In this document: positions 1-14,289 of the stretch, in pieces
Layout: every line of letters starts with the position of its first letter
Numbering within the stretch: the stretch's first letter is position 1
Source: Stercorarius parasiticus
Lineage: Eukaryota > Chordata > Aves > Charadriiformes > Stercorariidae
Reading direction: 5' to 3'
Assembly: GCA_013396915.1 (NCBI GenBank)
Contig: VWZL01004378.1
Location: forward strand, 233,258-297,257
DNA length: 64,000 nt
Program-made: the position numbers and the translations under genes
Notes under the pieces: model-generated
The model's input: only the letters and a program-made list of their open reading frames with translations
Told to the model about the DNA's origin: nothing
The model's database searches: none

Positions 1-1307
1 TGGTATATTCAGGTGGGGTATAGTGGGATATTTGATATATTCAGCCAGGTAAGGAGACAAAGCTGTGATTCTTCACGGTAGCCCAGGAATAAGCTGAGCC
101 CAGTCTCAAGCATCTCTTAAGAATCCTAATTTCTTTCTCTTAATCTCCCAGGCAGTGTTTGGATTTTGCTTTGTTGCAGTGGTTGATTGTAGAGGGGGAT
201 TTGTGAGAACCCCAAGCCTACTTTGTTTATTAGACATGCAGATACCTTATGGACAGCCATATCTTTCTTGTTCATAAATGTTTTAAGGAAGGATAAGCTC
301 ACCTGAGAATGTGTGCAGTGCATTCAGAAAACGTTAGCTTAGCCATGATGGCTTGAATCTAGGTATGGGTCCGAACACAGCCAGATGCAGCGGGCAGGAC
401 TTCAACATAATCCAGTCTTCAGAGTATGTCTCTAGTAATGCTGATTCAGTGCTAGAATTCATCCCACCATTGATAGGCAGCTGTCCTTACCCACACTAAA
501 TAGACAGAGGCCATTACAATTATTCTACCTGTTTCTTGGTCGTACCTCTGATTGTAGTAATATGGTGTAGTCGTAAGTTAAGGATGTTTTCCATTGTAAA
601 GGGCAAGAACGGACTCGGTGCAATTAAGAAACAGTACCCTTGATTTTGTCCGTGACCCCTATTAGTACTATTGGAAGCAGGCCTGCATTTCTGGGATGGG
701 ATCCGTGTAATCTTACTGTAGCTGTCTTAAAGTTATGTGTTCAGCCCAAGGTACATGCCCAAGTTCTTCCAGGCAGAGAGATATGCAACTGAAGGTGATA
801 CTTCTAACATACTTTAGATATCTTTCTAAACAGGAACTGGTCAATATGATTAAACATTGCATGTTCTCATGCTTCTGCCTAGTGAGCAGCATCCTCTCCC
901 AACTCTGCAGTTTTGGTTACTTTATCTGGGCTGATGGGTTTTTTTGGCAGGTTAGAACATTGTTTCTTTGTTTATTTTTACTAAAACAATAATTTAATGA
1001 ATGATGGAGTAATAAATGATGTTTATTTTCCCCATGGTTTTATGCATTAGTATTGAGCTTCTGTGTGGATTGTCTGATATCTGCTTGAAAATCCATTGCG
1101 ACCTTTTCTTAGGCTGGGTACTAGGAGGATGTCTCTGTTTTCTGCTTAGGCGGTACATGAAGCCTGTAGGAACGTATTTTTCAGTCAAATATACTTGAAA
1201 TTGGTCAGTGAGTTCATGAGTTATTTGAACAACAGGCATGCAAACATTCACAGAGCATGTTCCAATGTCTTATTTCTCTAAAAAAACAGAAATATCTAAA
1301 GGTGGCT

Positions 1308-1344
1308 AGAATCAGTATGGTTTAGAGAGTGCTATACTGATTCT
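1308..1344. repeat. Hairpin, 11-bp perfect arms
   Basis: AGAATCAGTAT (1308-1318) and its exact reverse complement ATACTGATTCT (1334-1344) flank a 15-nt loop. No function is evident. Confidence 0.8.
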
Positions 1345-4300
1345 GATGACTCCAAGTGTCCCAGTGGTAGGAGGAAATCCTAATTTGGGCTAAAATGAAC
1401 TGCAGATGCGCATATTTTCTCACCATGCCAGATACACAAATGTCTGTCTCCTCCTCAGCACAGGAATAAAAACTTAAACCAAATGTACATCCTAAACTCA
1501 ACTGAACTTCATCAGTACCCGTCAGTCTTTCAAAGATCTTTGGAAACGTGCTGCGGTGCTAGATTTCTTTAAAATCAGTGCCTGTCTGCTTCACGCACTG
1601 CCTGTTTCTTTATCCAGGATGCTTAGTTCCAGGTCCCCCTTTTCCTATATTTTTGGTTTGCCAAAAAAGTTTAAAATGACATATATAATTTACAACATAT
1701 AGTGATTCCAATATATTAACATTAATAGCGCATGAAAAGTGCTCCCAGTAGCTTAGTCTGCAATCAGTAGCCATTTTCTATTCTTCTTTTTGTTCAGGCT
1801 GTCTCATTCAATGTGATCAAAATGTTGGTAGTGGCACTTGTTGGTAGGAAAGAAAAGATGATAACGATTTCTGGCTGTTCTTTTTCTCAATTTTGTATTA
1901 CTGAACCTAATTCAGGTCTGACAGGTTTGTTTTACTGATGAATCCAAGCCTATGATAGGATGAGTAGAGATCTGAAAAGTGGTTCTGAAGAAAAAGTAAC
2001 ATCAATTCCATGGTATGTTTATTTTAAATACTAACTTTTCATTTAGCTGCTGATTGAAATGGTCAGTACAATCCATAAAATTATCTATTGATATAGATAG
2101 AGTGTTCTCTTTTTGGGAAAGTATGTTTTTGCATATTTATGCAGTTACGTGCAGACAGGTTAGGAGGAAAAGAAGAGTGAAGATTGACTGTAGTTAACTT
2201 CTTGGGATAGATGGATCATTGTCAGGCCTGATGCAAGACAAGTTAGTGCTGGTTACTCTCTTCCCCATTGAGCTAAAGGCTTTCTGTACATTACCATTTG
2301 TTTATCACCCATTGTCACCATTATTTCAAGCTCTCAGATTTTATCCAGCTGAAAATATTTCGGTGTGTGACAGAAGTTTAAGGGCTGTTCCTCAGAGATC
2401 GTCATGACTGAATGTTAACATTACAGCCGAGGGTGGGAATCTAGGACAAGTCATCTTCTCCTGAAGTAGACTCTGTTTCAGCTCCCTTTGACTTTTTCTC
2501 TGGCTATGAAAGTCAGTTTGGTCTGTTATGCCATTTTGTCATCTGTTGCTGGACTGGAGAGGGTCCTCCTGGTAATGAGCATTGTTCGGGTTCTTTTCTG
2601 GGGTCCTGTTTCCCAGAGCCTCCAGGTTCAAAGCGGTGCCAGCTTTCTAGGTCACCTCCTTCCCAGTGCACATTTATGTTCTGGATTCAGACAAAGAGAT
2701 TCGGTGTTGTATTTTGTTTACTGCCTCTGTGAGACAGGCTAGGGCCACCAGTCAATCTGCAGAACATTAGAAGTACCTACTTAATAGAGGCAGAATTTTA
2801 TTGAGTGAATAATTACATCCTATTACTGCTGAAGTAATCACCTTAGATACAACTGATGCCTCCAGAGGGAGGTATGTTCTTTCCAAAATGCCACCCTGGA
2901 CAATTCATTTTACTTCCATACAAAGCTCCAGAATCTGTCTGACCATATTGTACTACAGGTTGTCATGTTTTCAGAGGATGAAATTTATGTTCCATGAAAT
3001 ATGCCATTGCCAAAATTAATAGGTAAATGAACAAAGTGAAACAGACCATTAGAACCATTGTAATGTTGTAGTTGCTGGGTTGTGGCACAAAAGCAGAAAC
3101 TAATGGGTAAACATAATTGCATTATAGTGACAGGAGCTATCAATGTATAGTACACAACTGTGGTTACACAATGGAAAGCAGTCAACCGTTATGAAATATG
3201 ATTTAGCAGGCAGGCCAGTTGCAGGTAATCTTGCTTAGAACAATACTTTCCTTGGCTAGTTTGTTTTACCTGATGGAAAATGATAAATGGCAGCTATTTC
3301 TTTCCTATCCTACTGGAATTTCTTTTCAATTTCACTTTGATAATTTTCATAATCCTTTTTTATATTATTCTGGACAACAATACTGAGATTTTTTTGCTTG
3401 CAGAAATGTTCCTGAGGCATGAACAGATTGTTCCTGAATATTCATGCAAATAGGAATTCAGCCAAAGGTCTTCAGAGTAAATGTTCACTCTAACACCTTG
3501 AAGTCTTTTTGATGCCCTTGTCTTTATTTCTGCTCTAAAACAATGCTTCATAATTTTAAAGGAACGCTCACGCAATATCTAATCAAGATAAACAATTCAT
3601 AGGCTGAACTGTGTTTGTATAACATGATTAAAAATGTTTGAATAGCTAACTTAATCATAACATTCTATTAATGGGCAGCTTGAGAAGCTACAATATCGAG
3701 TGATTCATCTGAAGAATATACAGAGCTCAAAGATATGCAGGATCAGTTCCATTGGATTCAGTATATTTAAACTGATTTAGGCAAGTAAGATGGTGGATTA
3801 ACTCCTTAGTTATTGCATCTTTCATTAAATTCCACTTTAGTGTAAAATAAACTATAAAACACAGAAACATTGTAAAAATTCAGATATGTAGGGAAGCTAA
3901 AAAGTTCATCCATAGCTTGTTGATGCAGTATTTGCAATCAGAGTCTGAAGACTTCAGCACTGATGGATTGAAAAAGCCAATACTAAAATAAAATAGACAG
4001 GTATACCCAGCACAACTGAAGTAGAAGGAGGTGGAGAAGCATCTTTAAGCCTGGTTACTGGAGTGATGCAATATAAATGAGAATACCTTCTCTGGCCATT
4101 TTTCAGAGCCAGGAAAGGGATTGATGCAGGAGCTTCTTCAGATCGCTGTGCCACTCAGGAGTTTACCCATGCAGGAGGACTTTGTCAGTGACTGACTAAA
4201 ATAGATTCAGAGCCTCTTTATTCTGCTAAAGTAGTTCAAAGTAGCTGAAGCACGGGAGAGAGTTGGGTGCTCAACTGTTCAGCTTTCTCTCTCAGAACTT

Positions 4301-5473
4301 TTCACTCCATGTATATGCAAAAAAAAAATAAAATCAGTTACTTTGGTTTTCACTGAGCAACATCTTTTGAGGGAATATGTAGTGGGGAATTAAGTCCTAG
4401 TAATCTGTTACAGGGAAGGCTGAAATGGTTCAGAGCTAGCCTGGGCAACAGCCAGTGTTGTTCATTGCGTCTTTGGATGGCAGGCCAACCAAGGGTTTCT
4501 CTACATAGCAAAATAAAACTCTGTAGAAGTACCAGAGCTAGTTTAGATCATGGTATTCAATACGTGTGTTTTCACATACCTTTCAACAGCACATAACTGT
4601 TTCCACTCAACAGTATGTGAATTTTTATAGCTACTGCCACATGGTACATTAGTACCTGTGTTTTGACCTGACACTAGTTTTTACTGAATAGACACACTTT
4701 TATTGCTTTCACCCACAGAAAAAAACAAGCACAGCCTACTGAGGTTGTAAATACAGAGGTAAATCTTGGAATTTTAGTCCACAAAGTCCTGTTTCCATTT
4801 ACCAAGAGAAGGCTGACTTACTGTTATACCATGTTACTTAATGTGAGATACTGCTATGAAGAGTGTAACCCATGACAAAATAGTGAAAACTTGAATGCGC
4901 TAAATGCAGAATTAGGTGACTAGTTGAGTGATAATATATTGCCTAACCTAATGAAAAGACATTACCTTTAAATAATGGACCACATCATAGATTTAATTAT
5001 CCCAAGGCAGGGTAGTAGGTGCTTCATGCAGACAAGGTCAATTACCTTATCCAGAAGAGCCTGTTTGAAGTGTATTATGAATAATTCACATACATAGAAA
5101 TTAGCTTTGAAAAAGTGTCCCAGCTATAATGTGGTGAAAGCATTCAATTTCTTTTTTAATGTATTTAAGATAACACCCAAAGGACAATTATGGCTGCTTA
5201 ACTGTAAGACTACTTAAATGACAAGTAATGACAATTGTGTGGTCAAATTCACATTAATGCATTATGCAGAGGGAAGCATCGTCATCGTGACATAGTTGTA
5301 TCAGGCCACAAGAAACTGATTTCAAACCTCATCTTGTACTTTTATCTGCTGAATGAAATTTTATCAAAGATTGATTCATTTATTAACCTTTCTCAATAGA
5401 GAAGACACAGTTGTTGCTGTACTAGCTTTGTTTATTTTGTTTATTCAGTGCTTTTGGTTCTTTGGCTTTCTCA

Positions 5474-5612
5474 TGTGAAGACAAAGGTCCAGAGCGATTG
5501 AATAATTTGTATGATTTTGGAGACTCTGACAAACTCAAAAGTGGAACCAGAACATTTAATTTTCCATCTTTAATCAGAAGACTAGTCTTCTGCTATAGGC
5601 GCTAAATTACTC
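5474..5612 (-). mobile_element. MIR-type SINE relic, minus strand
   Basis: The plus strand reads TGAAGACAAAGGTCCAGAGC, GATTGAATAATTTG, a decayed AGTGGAACCAGAACATTTAA and a late CTTCTGCTATAGGCGCTAAA. This is the reverse complement order of a tRNA-derived SINE head (including the B-box-like stretch) and core. Confidence 0.5.
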
Positions 5613-6054
5613 TGTTTCTACGACAGTATTGTTCCAATCTAGGACTGTTTAGCATTACAGTTAAAATGATGACAGTAGCCATGGTAGCAGAATGCATACT
5701 CACTTGACATATGGTGACCTTAGGTGTGAATTAGAAATGCAATAAACCTGTAAGCCTGGGGAGTAACATGCTTTCTCAGCATATTTTGATTCCACAGGCA
5801 AAACAATAACCTTAGCTTTCTCTCTTTGACTTTGCAATAAGTGGTAACGGCCAGGGGAAATCCCTCGGGGGCTACAGTTTTCTAAGATGCCTGGCAAGAA
5901 GATGGCTAATTCATCAGGTATCTCAGCTTAAGTGTCTGAACGTAATAGTGACATTTCATGGCCTTTGAGTTTACCTGCTTTATTTGCTTGAAAAGGAGAG
6001 TTCAGCAGAATTTTAGAAGGTGCTACAGAATTGTGTATCTAATGAGGCGTACAG

Positions 6055-6124
6055 CCGGCCTAATCCTGTTTCCATTCACGTCAATGTCAAGAATCCCATT
6101 TAGTTCAGCAGGAGCAGGCCTGGG
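6055..6124. repeat. Degenerate palindromic amniote repeat, copy 1
   Basis: The arms GGCCTAATCCTG and CAGGAGCAGGCC face each other across a core with CCATTCACGTCAATG and CCCATTTAGTTCAG. This is the style of the dispersed fold-back repeat with CCATTGAAGTCAATGG-like cores seen in bird and turtle DNA. I do not assign a library name. Confidence 0.45.
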
Positions 6125-7289
6125 ATCCCTGGAACTTTCAAGTCATGGTTTGAATAAAGGGGAATAAAAATTTGACACAGTGTCCACTTCTATAACAAAC
6201 TGCTAAAATATGTGATGAACTAGGAAACTGCCACAAAGGGATAGGAAAGAAAACTTCGTTAAAGCAAACACACTGAAAAATGGAAAGCACGGGAGTTGAG
6301 TTTTTTGGTATTCTCCATCATCCATCTTTTCTCCAAGGATCAATTCTCCAAAAAAAGCTTAAGAATTCCTTTTCCTCCCCCTTCACACAGTTGTTGTCCT
6401 CCATCCCAGTGGTTTCTGGGAGGACTTGATAAAGGCTAATCTGAGCCTAAGAGACTTGCTAGCTGATGTACTTATTTGCATGCATGAATGTGAACAGATG
6501 TTTACATAGTAGTGTTAAGTAGGCCAGCTGTTTGGGAGCCATTTATGTATTTTATTTAAAAGTAAAGCTATACGGTTAAAACCTTTACTCACAATGTGGA
6601 AAAGAAACCCAAATCCAGACAAATACATTTCTTCCTGTATTAGGGGATTGCTTCCTTTACACACAACAGTTTTCTGTGTCTCTGAATTTACAGCATAATA
6701 GAGCCACATCTTACCTGAATCTCTCGGCATCTGCACCTTATCTTGACCGGTTGCATGGGAGTGGAAGAAAATACACAGCATGACATCAAGGTTGCCAAAT
6801 GTCATTTGTCTGAGGGTGAGGAGGAGGAAAAAAAAACAATAGTGAGATGAGGGGAGGGGGGAAAGTTATAATTTTTCTTTACAAGAGGTTGCATATTGCT
6901 GATTGTTTCTGCAGTCTGTTCTGTAATGAAGCATAGATCAGGGTAATGTTTGCCTTTGCATTTGTTCTGCTCTTCAGATGTGAGAAAAAGCATAATCCTT
7001 AGGAGTGTATTGCAGCCATAAATTTGTAACTTATGTTTATCAATTCCTTAACGGAAATCCAAGTGGAAATCTTCCATTATAGAGGTGCACATACGCATGC
7101 AGGCATATGTGTAGAGAGAAGAGGTTGGAAGGAGGGGTCTCGTATATTTTTAAAAGTAGTTTGCCCCTTAAGGATTCCCATTTTGTCTGATCTGGGACTG
7201 GCTCCAAAATACAAGTCTTGGTTTTGATCTTGCCCGTGACTTCATTTACTCTGACACCTGGCTCTCTGTGGCTCCATGTCTTGAAAAGA

Positions 7290-7502
7290 AAGCAGGCACC
7301 CTTTCTTCACCAAAAGGGTTGTCAAGCATTGGAACAGGCTGCCCAGGGAAGTGGTAGGGTCGCCATCCCTGGAGGTATTTAAAAAACATGTAGATGTAGT
7401 GCTGAGGGACATGGTTTAGTGGTAGAGTTGGCAGTGCTAGGTTAATGGTTGGACTCGATGATCTTAAGGGTCTCTTCCAACCTAAATGATTCTGTGGTTC
7501 TA
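7290..7502 (+). mobile_element. CR1 LINE, 3' end
   Basis: The stretch carries the order of signatures known from avian CR1 3' ends: a CACTGG-like GGAACAGGCTGCCC step, CCATCCCTGGAGGTATTTAA, a GACATGGTTTAGTGG step, TTGGACTCGATGATCTTAAG, TTCCAACCTAAATGATTCTG and a decayed GATTCTGTGGTTCT tail. It is 5'-truncated, as is usual for CR1, and non-coding. Plus-strand orientation is given by the tail at the right end. Confidence 0.9.
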
Positions 7503-10500
7503 AAATGTTGTAGATGGTTAAATGGAAGTGATTGAGCCACGTTACTTTTTGCATAGCTGTTGGAGAAATCTAGCAACATGTATTAATGTGTACCTTGCCA
7601 AAATCCTATGCCAGTCTTGGAGAGACTTACTTGCCTCAGTTGTATTGTTTCCACCCAAGCATTACTACATGAGGGAGATGCCTTCATCTCTCCAAAACAG
7701 TAGTAGACAGGATTTGGAGAAGGTTATGCTTGTCTTGAGGAAGGTACATTCAATTAAGGAGCCTGACTGGTGGAAGGAAAGATGGTGATGTATGTGATGA
7801 TCTTGTGAGATTTTGATTCACAGCCTTGATGCAGCCCCCAATAGAGGTTTGTCATCAGCTGTGATGAAAGTCCTGCGTTAGAAAGTTACTATCTGTGTAA
7901 AGATTTTTGTTCTTACTTCGTGAAGCTTGTGGGTTGACTGAATGGCTCCAGTGGTTGTTCTTTCTCTCGTGTTTAAATACAGAAGGCACATAGAAGCAGC
8001 CATCTCAGTTAAGTGCTGAAAATTAGATGAAATGAGCACAAGATTAATTACTCTGAAAATAAGGACTGTAACCTTGTTGACTGTATATTTCATGGGAAGA
8101 AAGAAAATTTTTAAAAGTATTTGATATGCTTATTGCAGCCTATGTGATCGGCACAAGTGATGTGGCACATGGAGTTCTCTCAAGAGTCGAGAGGTGTGCT
8201 CCAGTACTGCCAACAAATCAATGAATGAGGCCAGGTCATCTTCTGCTGGATTGGGCTAAGATGCCCTGATCTTGACCAGAGGTCAGGAAGTGCTGTCTCT
8301 GAAAACTGTTGAGCTTTGTGGCTGACCCTCTGATACTGGGCGTTTGCTCATATGCTTCTTAGAGCCTCTGAAGTGCCAAGCTCCGCACTGCAGTTGGGGG
8401 GGGTGTGTGTGCACGTGCGCGGTGGCGGAAGGAGTCTGTGTCTCCACGTGGTTCTGTTCAGCATTTGGAAAAAGAGGAAGGACTGGTGCCTTCTCATGGT
8501 TGCACGGTTATCTTTCTTCTGCAGCCTCTGCCCTTTCCAGTATTCACTGCAGTGGTAAAGCTCCAGCCAAGTTCTTCCTTCTGCTACAGAAGCAGAAAAC
8601 TGTCTCTTGAGCTGAGTAATAACCTCTGTTAGTGACAGTAGAGCTAGGGAGCATAGCTGAGCAGTTCATATTCTATCCAGTACAGTCTGTACATGAATGT
8701 ATATACACACCCGTGTATATATATCCTGCTGTTTGCTACAGTTGTATAGAGAGATATACAGGAACCTGAAACCAATTAAATAGCAAAAACTAAATAGAAG
8801 ATCTATTTTAAAGATGTAAACTCATTGCTAACGGGGTGAAAGAGAAAAGAGCTGCAAATTGATTAAGCTGTTCCACAGAGAAGACAGATTGTTGTCATCC
8901 TGACCTTTAAAGCTGCTCAGGATATATCAATAGGAACGCCTTCTGAGTACAGTATTCTATGAATTTTTTCATTTATATTCTCTTGTTTTTCTCCTTACAT
9001 GCTGGCTTGTAGCCAGTTCGTTTCATGGTCTTGCTTATACATATGTTCTGCTACAGCTGCATTTTTCCAAAGTGCCCAATTTCACAGCACTCCAGCCTTC
9101 CTTAGGATGACAAATGATGCCCCTGCTGCTCTGACCAGCAGAACTGTAATTGCAGCCTGAGACGGGGACAGCTGAACCGACGCCATGCTGCAGTTTGGGT
9201 ATATCCTTAAGTTGAAACTTGATTGCGTTTGTTTATTGTAGTTGAGTTTCCAATTCCACCAATTAAGGCATTAACTGCTGACATTAGTTGTAACATTGAG
9301 GAAAGCAGAATTGCTCAGCAGTTGAAAGCAGTGTCAAATCAGCAGTTATTTATTTACCATTGCTCTGTAATGTGTTGTAACACATCGGACTATAAAGAAG
9401 TTTAATGAGTTGCAACAATGCGTGTAGCCTCTCAGAGATACTGGGATGCAGTTCAATGAGTTTTTTTGATAAAGGGCTTAAAACTAGACTTTCTCCACTG
9501 CTGTGCTGAACGTCTAGATGAGTGCTGTTATGATCACAGTAGGTACAACAGATTGTTGTCTTTTTCGGACTAACACGTTTTGGGAGCAAAAACTAAACAA
9601 TCCAGTTCAACTGGCCCTGTGAGATATCAGTTCAGCAGGGATGCGACAGAAGAGTAGGAGGAGAGGCTAAGAGCATGGTTTGTACTCTGCTTGTCCAAGC
9701 TGCCTTGTTGGCTCATACATAATTAGTGTAAGACTCGTAAATGTGCCTCCATTATTCTCTAAACTCTTTTCGGGATGTTGGTTTCATTTTTTTGGTTGTT
9801 TACAATGCTTTTTTTTTTAGAGTACAGCAAACGTATTGCATGCTCTGCACAGGGACTTTTTCAGCGGTTTAGCATAAATTTAAATATACCGCTGTTTTGC
9901 CTGTAAGAAAAAAAAAACCAACCAAAAAACAAAAACCAAAGAAAACCCCCTCTGGCTTTATATAAAAAGCTGCATGGGGAGTGATGCTGGATTTCCTTCT
10001 TACCAAAGATGCTCATTTGCCCAATTAATTTTACAGGGAACTTGAGATGTTCAAATCTCATTTTCCAAAGGATTCTTTCCAAAACAAAAGAACCATCCCA
10101 ATAATATCTGTGAGTGCTATTATCAGTTTTAAGAAAATCCCCTTATTTATTTAATTAGGGAGTGCAGCTTCAAAGTGATTAACAGTGTGGTATTACCTCT
10201 TGTAATTTATGTTCTATTAAGACTGTTTTTCTGCTTTTATTCCAGTCAGAAATTCAGCATATTTACTGATGGTATTTTCTGATTTCTTTAAGATCAATCT
10301 AAGCCATGAAAGTCAGTAGTTATTATCAGACACTTACAGAAACCAGTTAGTGGTTGCACTTCCAAAAGGCACTCTGTGGAAATGACATTGTCCCAGTGAC
10401 TTTCTGATCAGATTCACTCCGTGTAAATAGATGTTATTCTCTAACTGTCAGCCATGCTGTATTAGCCTGGGAGCTGAGAGACAAGGTGTGTTCTCGTTGC

Positions 10501-11499
10501 TTCGTGAATCAATATTGCTAATAAAGATTCTCTATACCCAAATCTAGTTTTTATTATTCCTAGAAGCTGTCATCGCAAGTACAGTGGGAACAAAATTAAT
10601 CTGTCTTTTGTGGAGGGTTGTCAAATCGGAAGACAGTCCATTTCAGTCACTAGTGTCTGTTGGTGCAATGTGAGCAGGAGGGGAAAATAAAGTAATAATG
10701 AGGACACTTTTCTCATTATTAATGCTAGTAGTTAAAACTGCATATAGAGGAAGCAGTTCTGTTGAGTAAGGTAATTCCATTTTTATTCAGACAATTTCAA
10801 AATACAGTGAGGGGAGAAGAACCATTATTAGTGTATGTAGTTTCTCCCAAAGGACCAAGGAAAGATTGCTTTCCATGGCATATTTTTCTGTAACTTATCC
10901 AGTCTCCTATTAAGTGTCCAAATGTCCCCGTTTTATCTATTTTCTTTTTCTAGTCTATCAAATGGCATTTTGTTGCGGGCATGATCCAGCAAACCTTCCA
11001 CGGGTTCCTGCAAGAATTGGATTAAACCTTGTATTAATTCCACTCGACGCTACTCCAGTTAACTTCTGTCCATAAACTTGAGCAACCTGCTCTGAGTTGT
11101 GCCCTGGCTTCTGGACTACCATTAGGCCAGGCTGTAGTCCTGGGCTTTTGCGGACTCTCTTGATGAAGGGCTCAGGCTGGTAGGCAGGTGAGAGTGCACG
11201 AGGCTGGGAGCTGTGCAGGGCTGGGGGCTTTGCTGTACAGCTCCACCATTGCACCACGTTGAGTGAAGGAGGCGCAAAGTGCTGCGGGTAGGGACCCTCT
11301 GTTACTCTTCATCCATGCCCTATCCCAAGAGCTTGAGCTGTCGCGATGGATCTTTCAAGAATAAATGGATCAAATATATAATTAATGTTCCTTTTTTACC
11401 CTCTTTAAAAATAGATCCTTCAGGCCTTTATTTCAGTCACTGCATACCTGCAGATGGTGCTTTCACCTGTCCCAGTGAGAACCGCAGAGTTTGGCTAAG

Positions 11500-11592
11500 G
11501 GATTCTTACAACCCGAATCTGTTTCAGAACAGCTTGAAGCAAGGGGCTGGACTGGTCTACAGAGGTTCCCTCCAGCCTTAACCATTCTGTCC
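11500..11592 (+). mobile_element. CR1 LINE 3' tail fragment (decayed)
   Basis: The match is the segment GGGGCTGGACTGGTCTACAG followed by AGGTTCCCTCCAGCC and AACCATTCTG, which follows the order of a CR1 3' terminus. The left border is unclear and similarity is limited to about 80 bases. Confidence 0.55.
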
Positions 11593-14253
11593 TCCTGCAA
11601 ACAGTCTGATGCTCAATGCATGCAAATGAGCACGACTACTGTTTTCACTGAAGCCAGATGTATTTACGCTAGTTGCTGGATCTGGCCTTTTTTATCCCTG
11701 AAGAATAACAGTGAATGAATAATCTGCGAATTGTTTCTTCATGGCGGTCCTTCCTGGAACAGTTGCTCCAAATGTGGTTTGTACAGTTCTGTAAAAGTTG
11801 TTGTCTCACTTCAACATTTCCATGAATAATAGGTGAATACTAAGTTTTCTTGCGGTGAAGTGATTGCTTTACGGTTTGATGCACCATTCGTACTGTTTGA
11901 CGCTTCAACTATTCCCCTCTGTGCTCTGCAATGTTGTTTGTAGGCTCTGAAATGGCTTTCTTCTATGAAAACTTAAATAGCATTAAAGAACAAAAACTGC
12001 TGTGATAAACTACTTCTCTCACCTTACAGTAGTTTGTAAGGTGCATTAGTTCAGTAGCGTCTCCTTACCCTGTAGCTCTTTCACATCCATTATAAAAGTC
12101 TTTAAAAAAAAAGCTCTGAAGAAGAGCATATGATCTGTCTAAACTTACAAACCCATTCATCTCTTCCATGCTTTCCTCCAGTCCATGTGGTATACAGTGA
12201 TCTAAAACCAGGCCACCTCAACCGGTGACCTCGTAAGATAGCATGGGTAAGACTTCTGTAGGACATTGAGAGACTGGGCTGTGTTACTAGGTGCTTACGG
12301 GGTGGCTGCGAATGTCACTCCTGTTGTCTTCCTCAAGCACTAGAGAGCCACTGAGGAGCATTGGTCTGCTGCAGATACAGAGAACCCCAAGTCTTAATCA
12401 CATATGATCCTTCATGGCATTTTCATAAGAACTGGAATGACATGGTCTGGTTTATCTTCTGTTTATTAATCCATTAATCCAGCACATGCTACTATATACT
12501 CTCTCTCCAACTATTTTTATACTTCTGCAGAAGAACTGATTAAGAACCAAAGACAGTTGTCCTGGGCACTGTGTTGAGGCACTGCAGGAGGTGGCCTTCC
12601 TGCGGAAATGGGTGAGATGTTACTGGTGAAAGAGGATGAGAATGAACACTTAGGAACTGAATGAGCAGTGTTAGGGCAACAAATGATGGCATCATCTTAT
12701 TGCCATTATTCTTACTGGCTATACATAGAAAAAAAAGTCCAGACATCCGCTGAGCAGGGACAGGCAGGGTCATGCTGGAGTCTGCTGTGGCTTATCCATG
12801 GTGATTGTTCACTTGTGATTGAGTCTGGGCCACTGATGGGTTTCTGGTCCCAGCACAGAGTTAGGATGTGGCAGGACATGCATCAATGTCATAGACTTAT
12901 CTGTTAAGGCAATGCAGGGCTTGTTTATCAGAGTCTACCTGGAGGAATTAGGCTGAACAGAGAAAATGGGAAAGGAAAAGGGGAAGGAGGAAGGAGGACT
13001 TGAAAGCAAGAGGGACAGGTTTGAAGTAAAGCTGAGCCAGAATGTAGGAGATAAAGGAAATAAGATAACGTTTTTGTTTCAACAGGGTAGGATATCCAGT
13101 TCATCTTCAGCAAAACATTTGAGGATTCCAAGCTGATATTTTCTCTGTTTCGTCATTTGTCCCTGAAAGCTGTAATCTTCTCTGCATTTTTATTTTTTGG
13201 GTTGGTTTGTTGTTGTTGTTGCTTTTTCTTCCTAACCTGAATGCCTTCAGCTGTTCCCATAGTTTCTGTTGCTGGCTGGAATCCCACTTGCATCTTACAG
13301 GAAACTTGTCACTTGGCCAGAAATTTATTGAGAAAACAACCCAGCCTGAGCTGGCAGAGGAGAATGCAAGTACTCATAATATTTTCAGTCTTCTTTGGCC
13401 TTCAGCAGAGACATTCTTGAGGCATAAAATTTTGGTTTGGGTGTAGATTCAATCTTCCTCAGCGTATAAAAGTGTTTGGGTCTGAAAATCCTTATGGCCA
13501 TTCTAAAATCTGTCTCTCAAAGGGCTGATGATGATTTTGCTTTTACTGAAGCTCTGTTAGTGTGTGATGGCACGACTCTGTCATTGAAGCTCAGCAGTTC
13601 TGCTCATTAGCCTCCTGTTAAATCTAGAAGAAGCAAAGGTGCATGTTTATTTACCTTCTTTCTGCCCATTCTCATCTGTGAGAATATCTTAACAACTCCA
13701 GGAAGAACTGAGCACGCCGTGGTAACAGCTGCTCCAGAGGGAGATGTAGTTTCTCTGCTTAAGAGAAAGAGATGCAGACAAGTGCTACTGCATGGGTTTT
13801 TTTCTTTTCTTTTTTAAGCAGTTACTTCAGCCTGGGACTTTGTACGAAAGCAGTGCACCTTGGCAGCAAAGCTGCATAATGAGAAAGAAAATGTCAGCAA
13901 AATACTGCCTTTCTTTCCCCTTTTTCCTAACCATGCTTAACAAAATAAGTTTAAAATGAGGGGCAGACTTTGTGGCCAAGTAACTTTTGCCCAGGGAGTA
14001 GGTCCACTGGCATTAGCAGGACTACTTCTCTTTCAGATAGCTGCTCTGAATAAGGGTTACAGGATCTGACCAGAAGTTGAAATCAAATTCAATGTGAAAC
14101 TTAATGACATTGTCCAATAGTGTTGCTACTCAGTACAGAATGGTGTCTGTCTTGTTGCGGCATTTGACCAGCCGCGATTTCCAATGCATTTGTGTTTGTC
14201 ATCTCTGAAAATTAGGGTAGTGGTATGTGGGTTACAGGTTTAAGAAAGAAAAA

Positions 14254-14289
14254 GGACAATAAAACTGAATTGGATAATAAAACTGAATT
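14254..14289 (+). repeat. 18-bp tandem duplication
   Basis: GGACAATAAAACTGAATT is followed directly by GGATAATAAAACTGAATT, two head-to-tail units with one difference. Probably a replication slip in intron. Confidence 0.85.

Noticed and set aside
10960..11260. Possible gene or CR1 copy in a GC-richer stretch
   Set aside because: Only one short phrase resembles a CR1 3' end and its neighbours do not fit; the minus-strand frame shows no domain.
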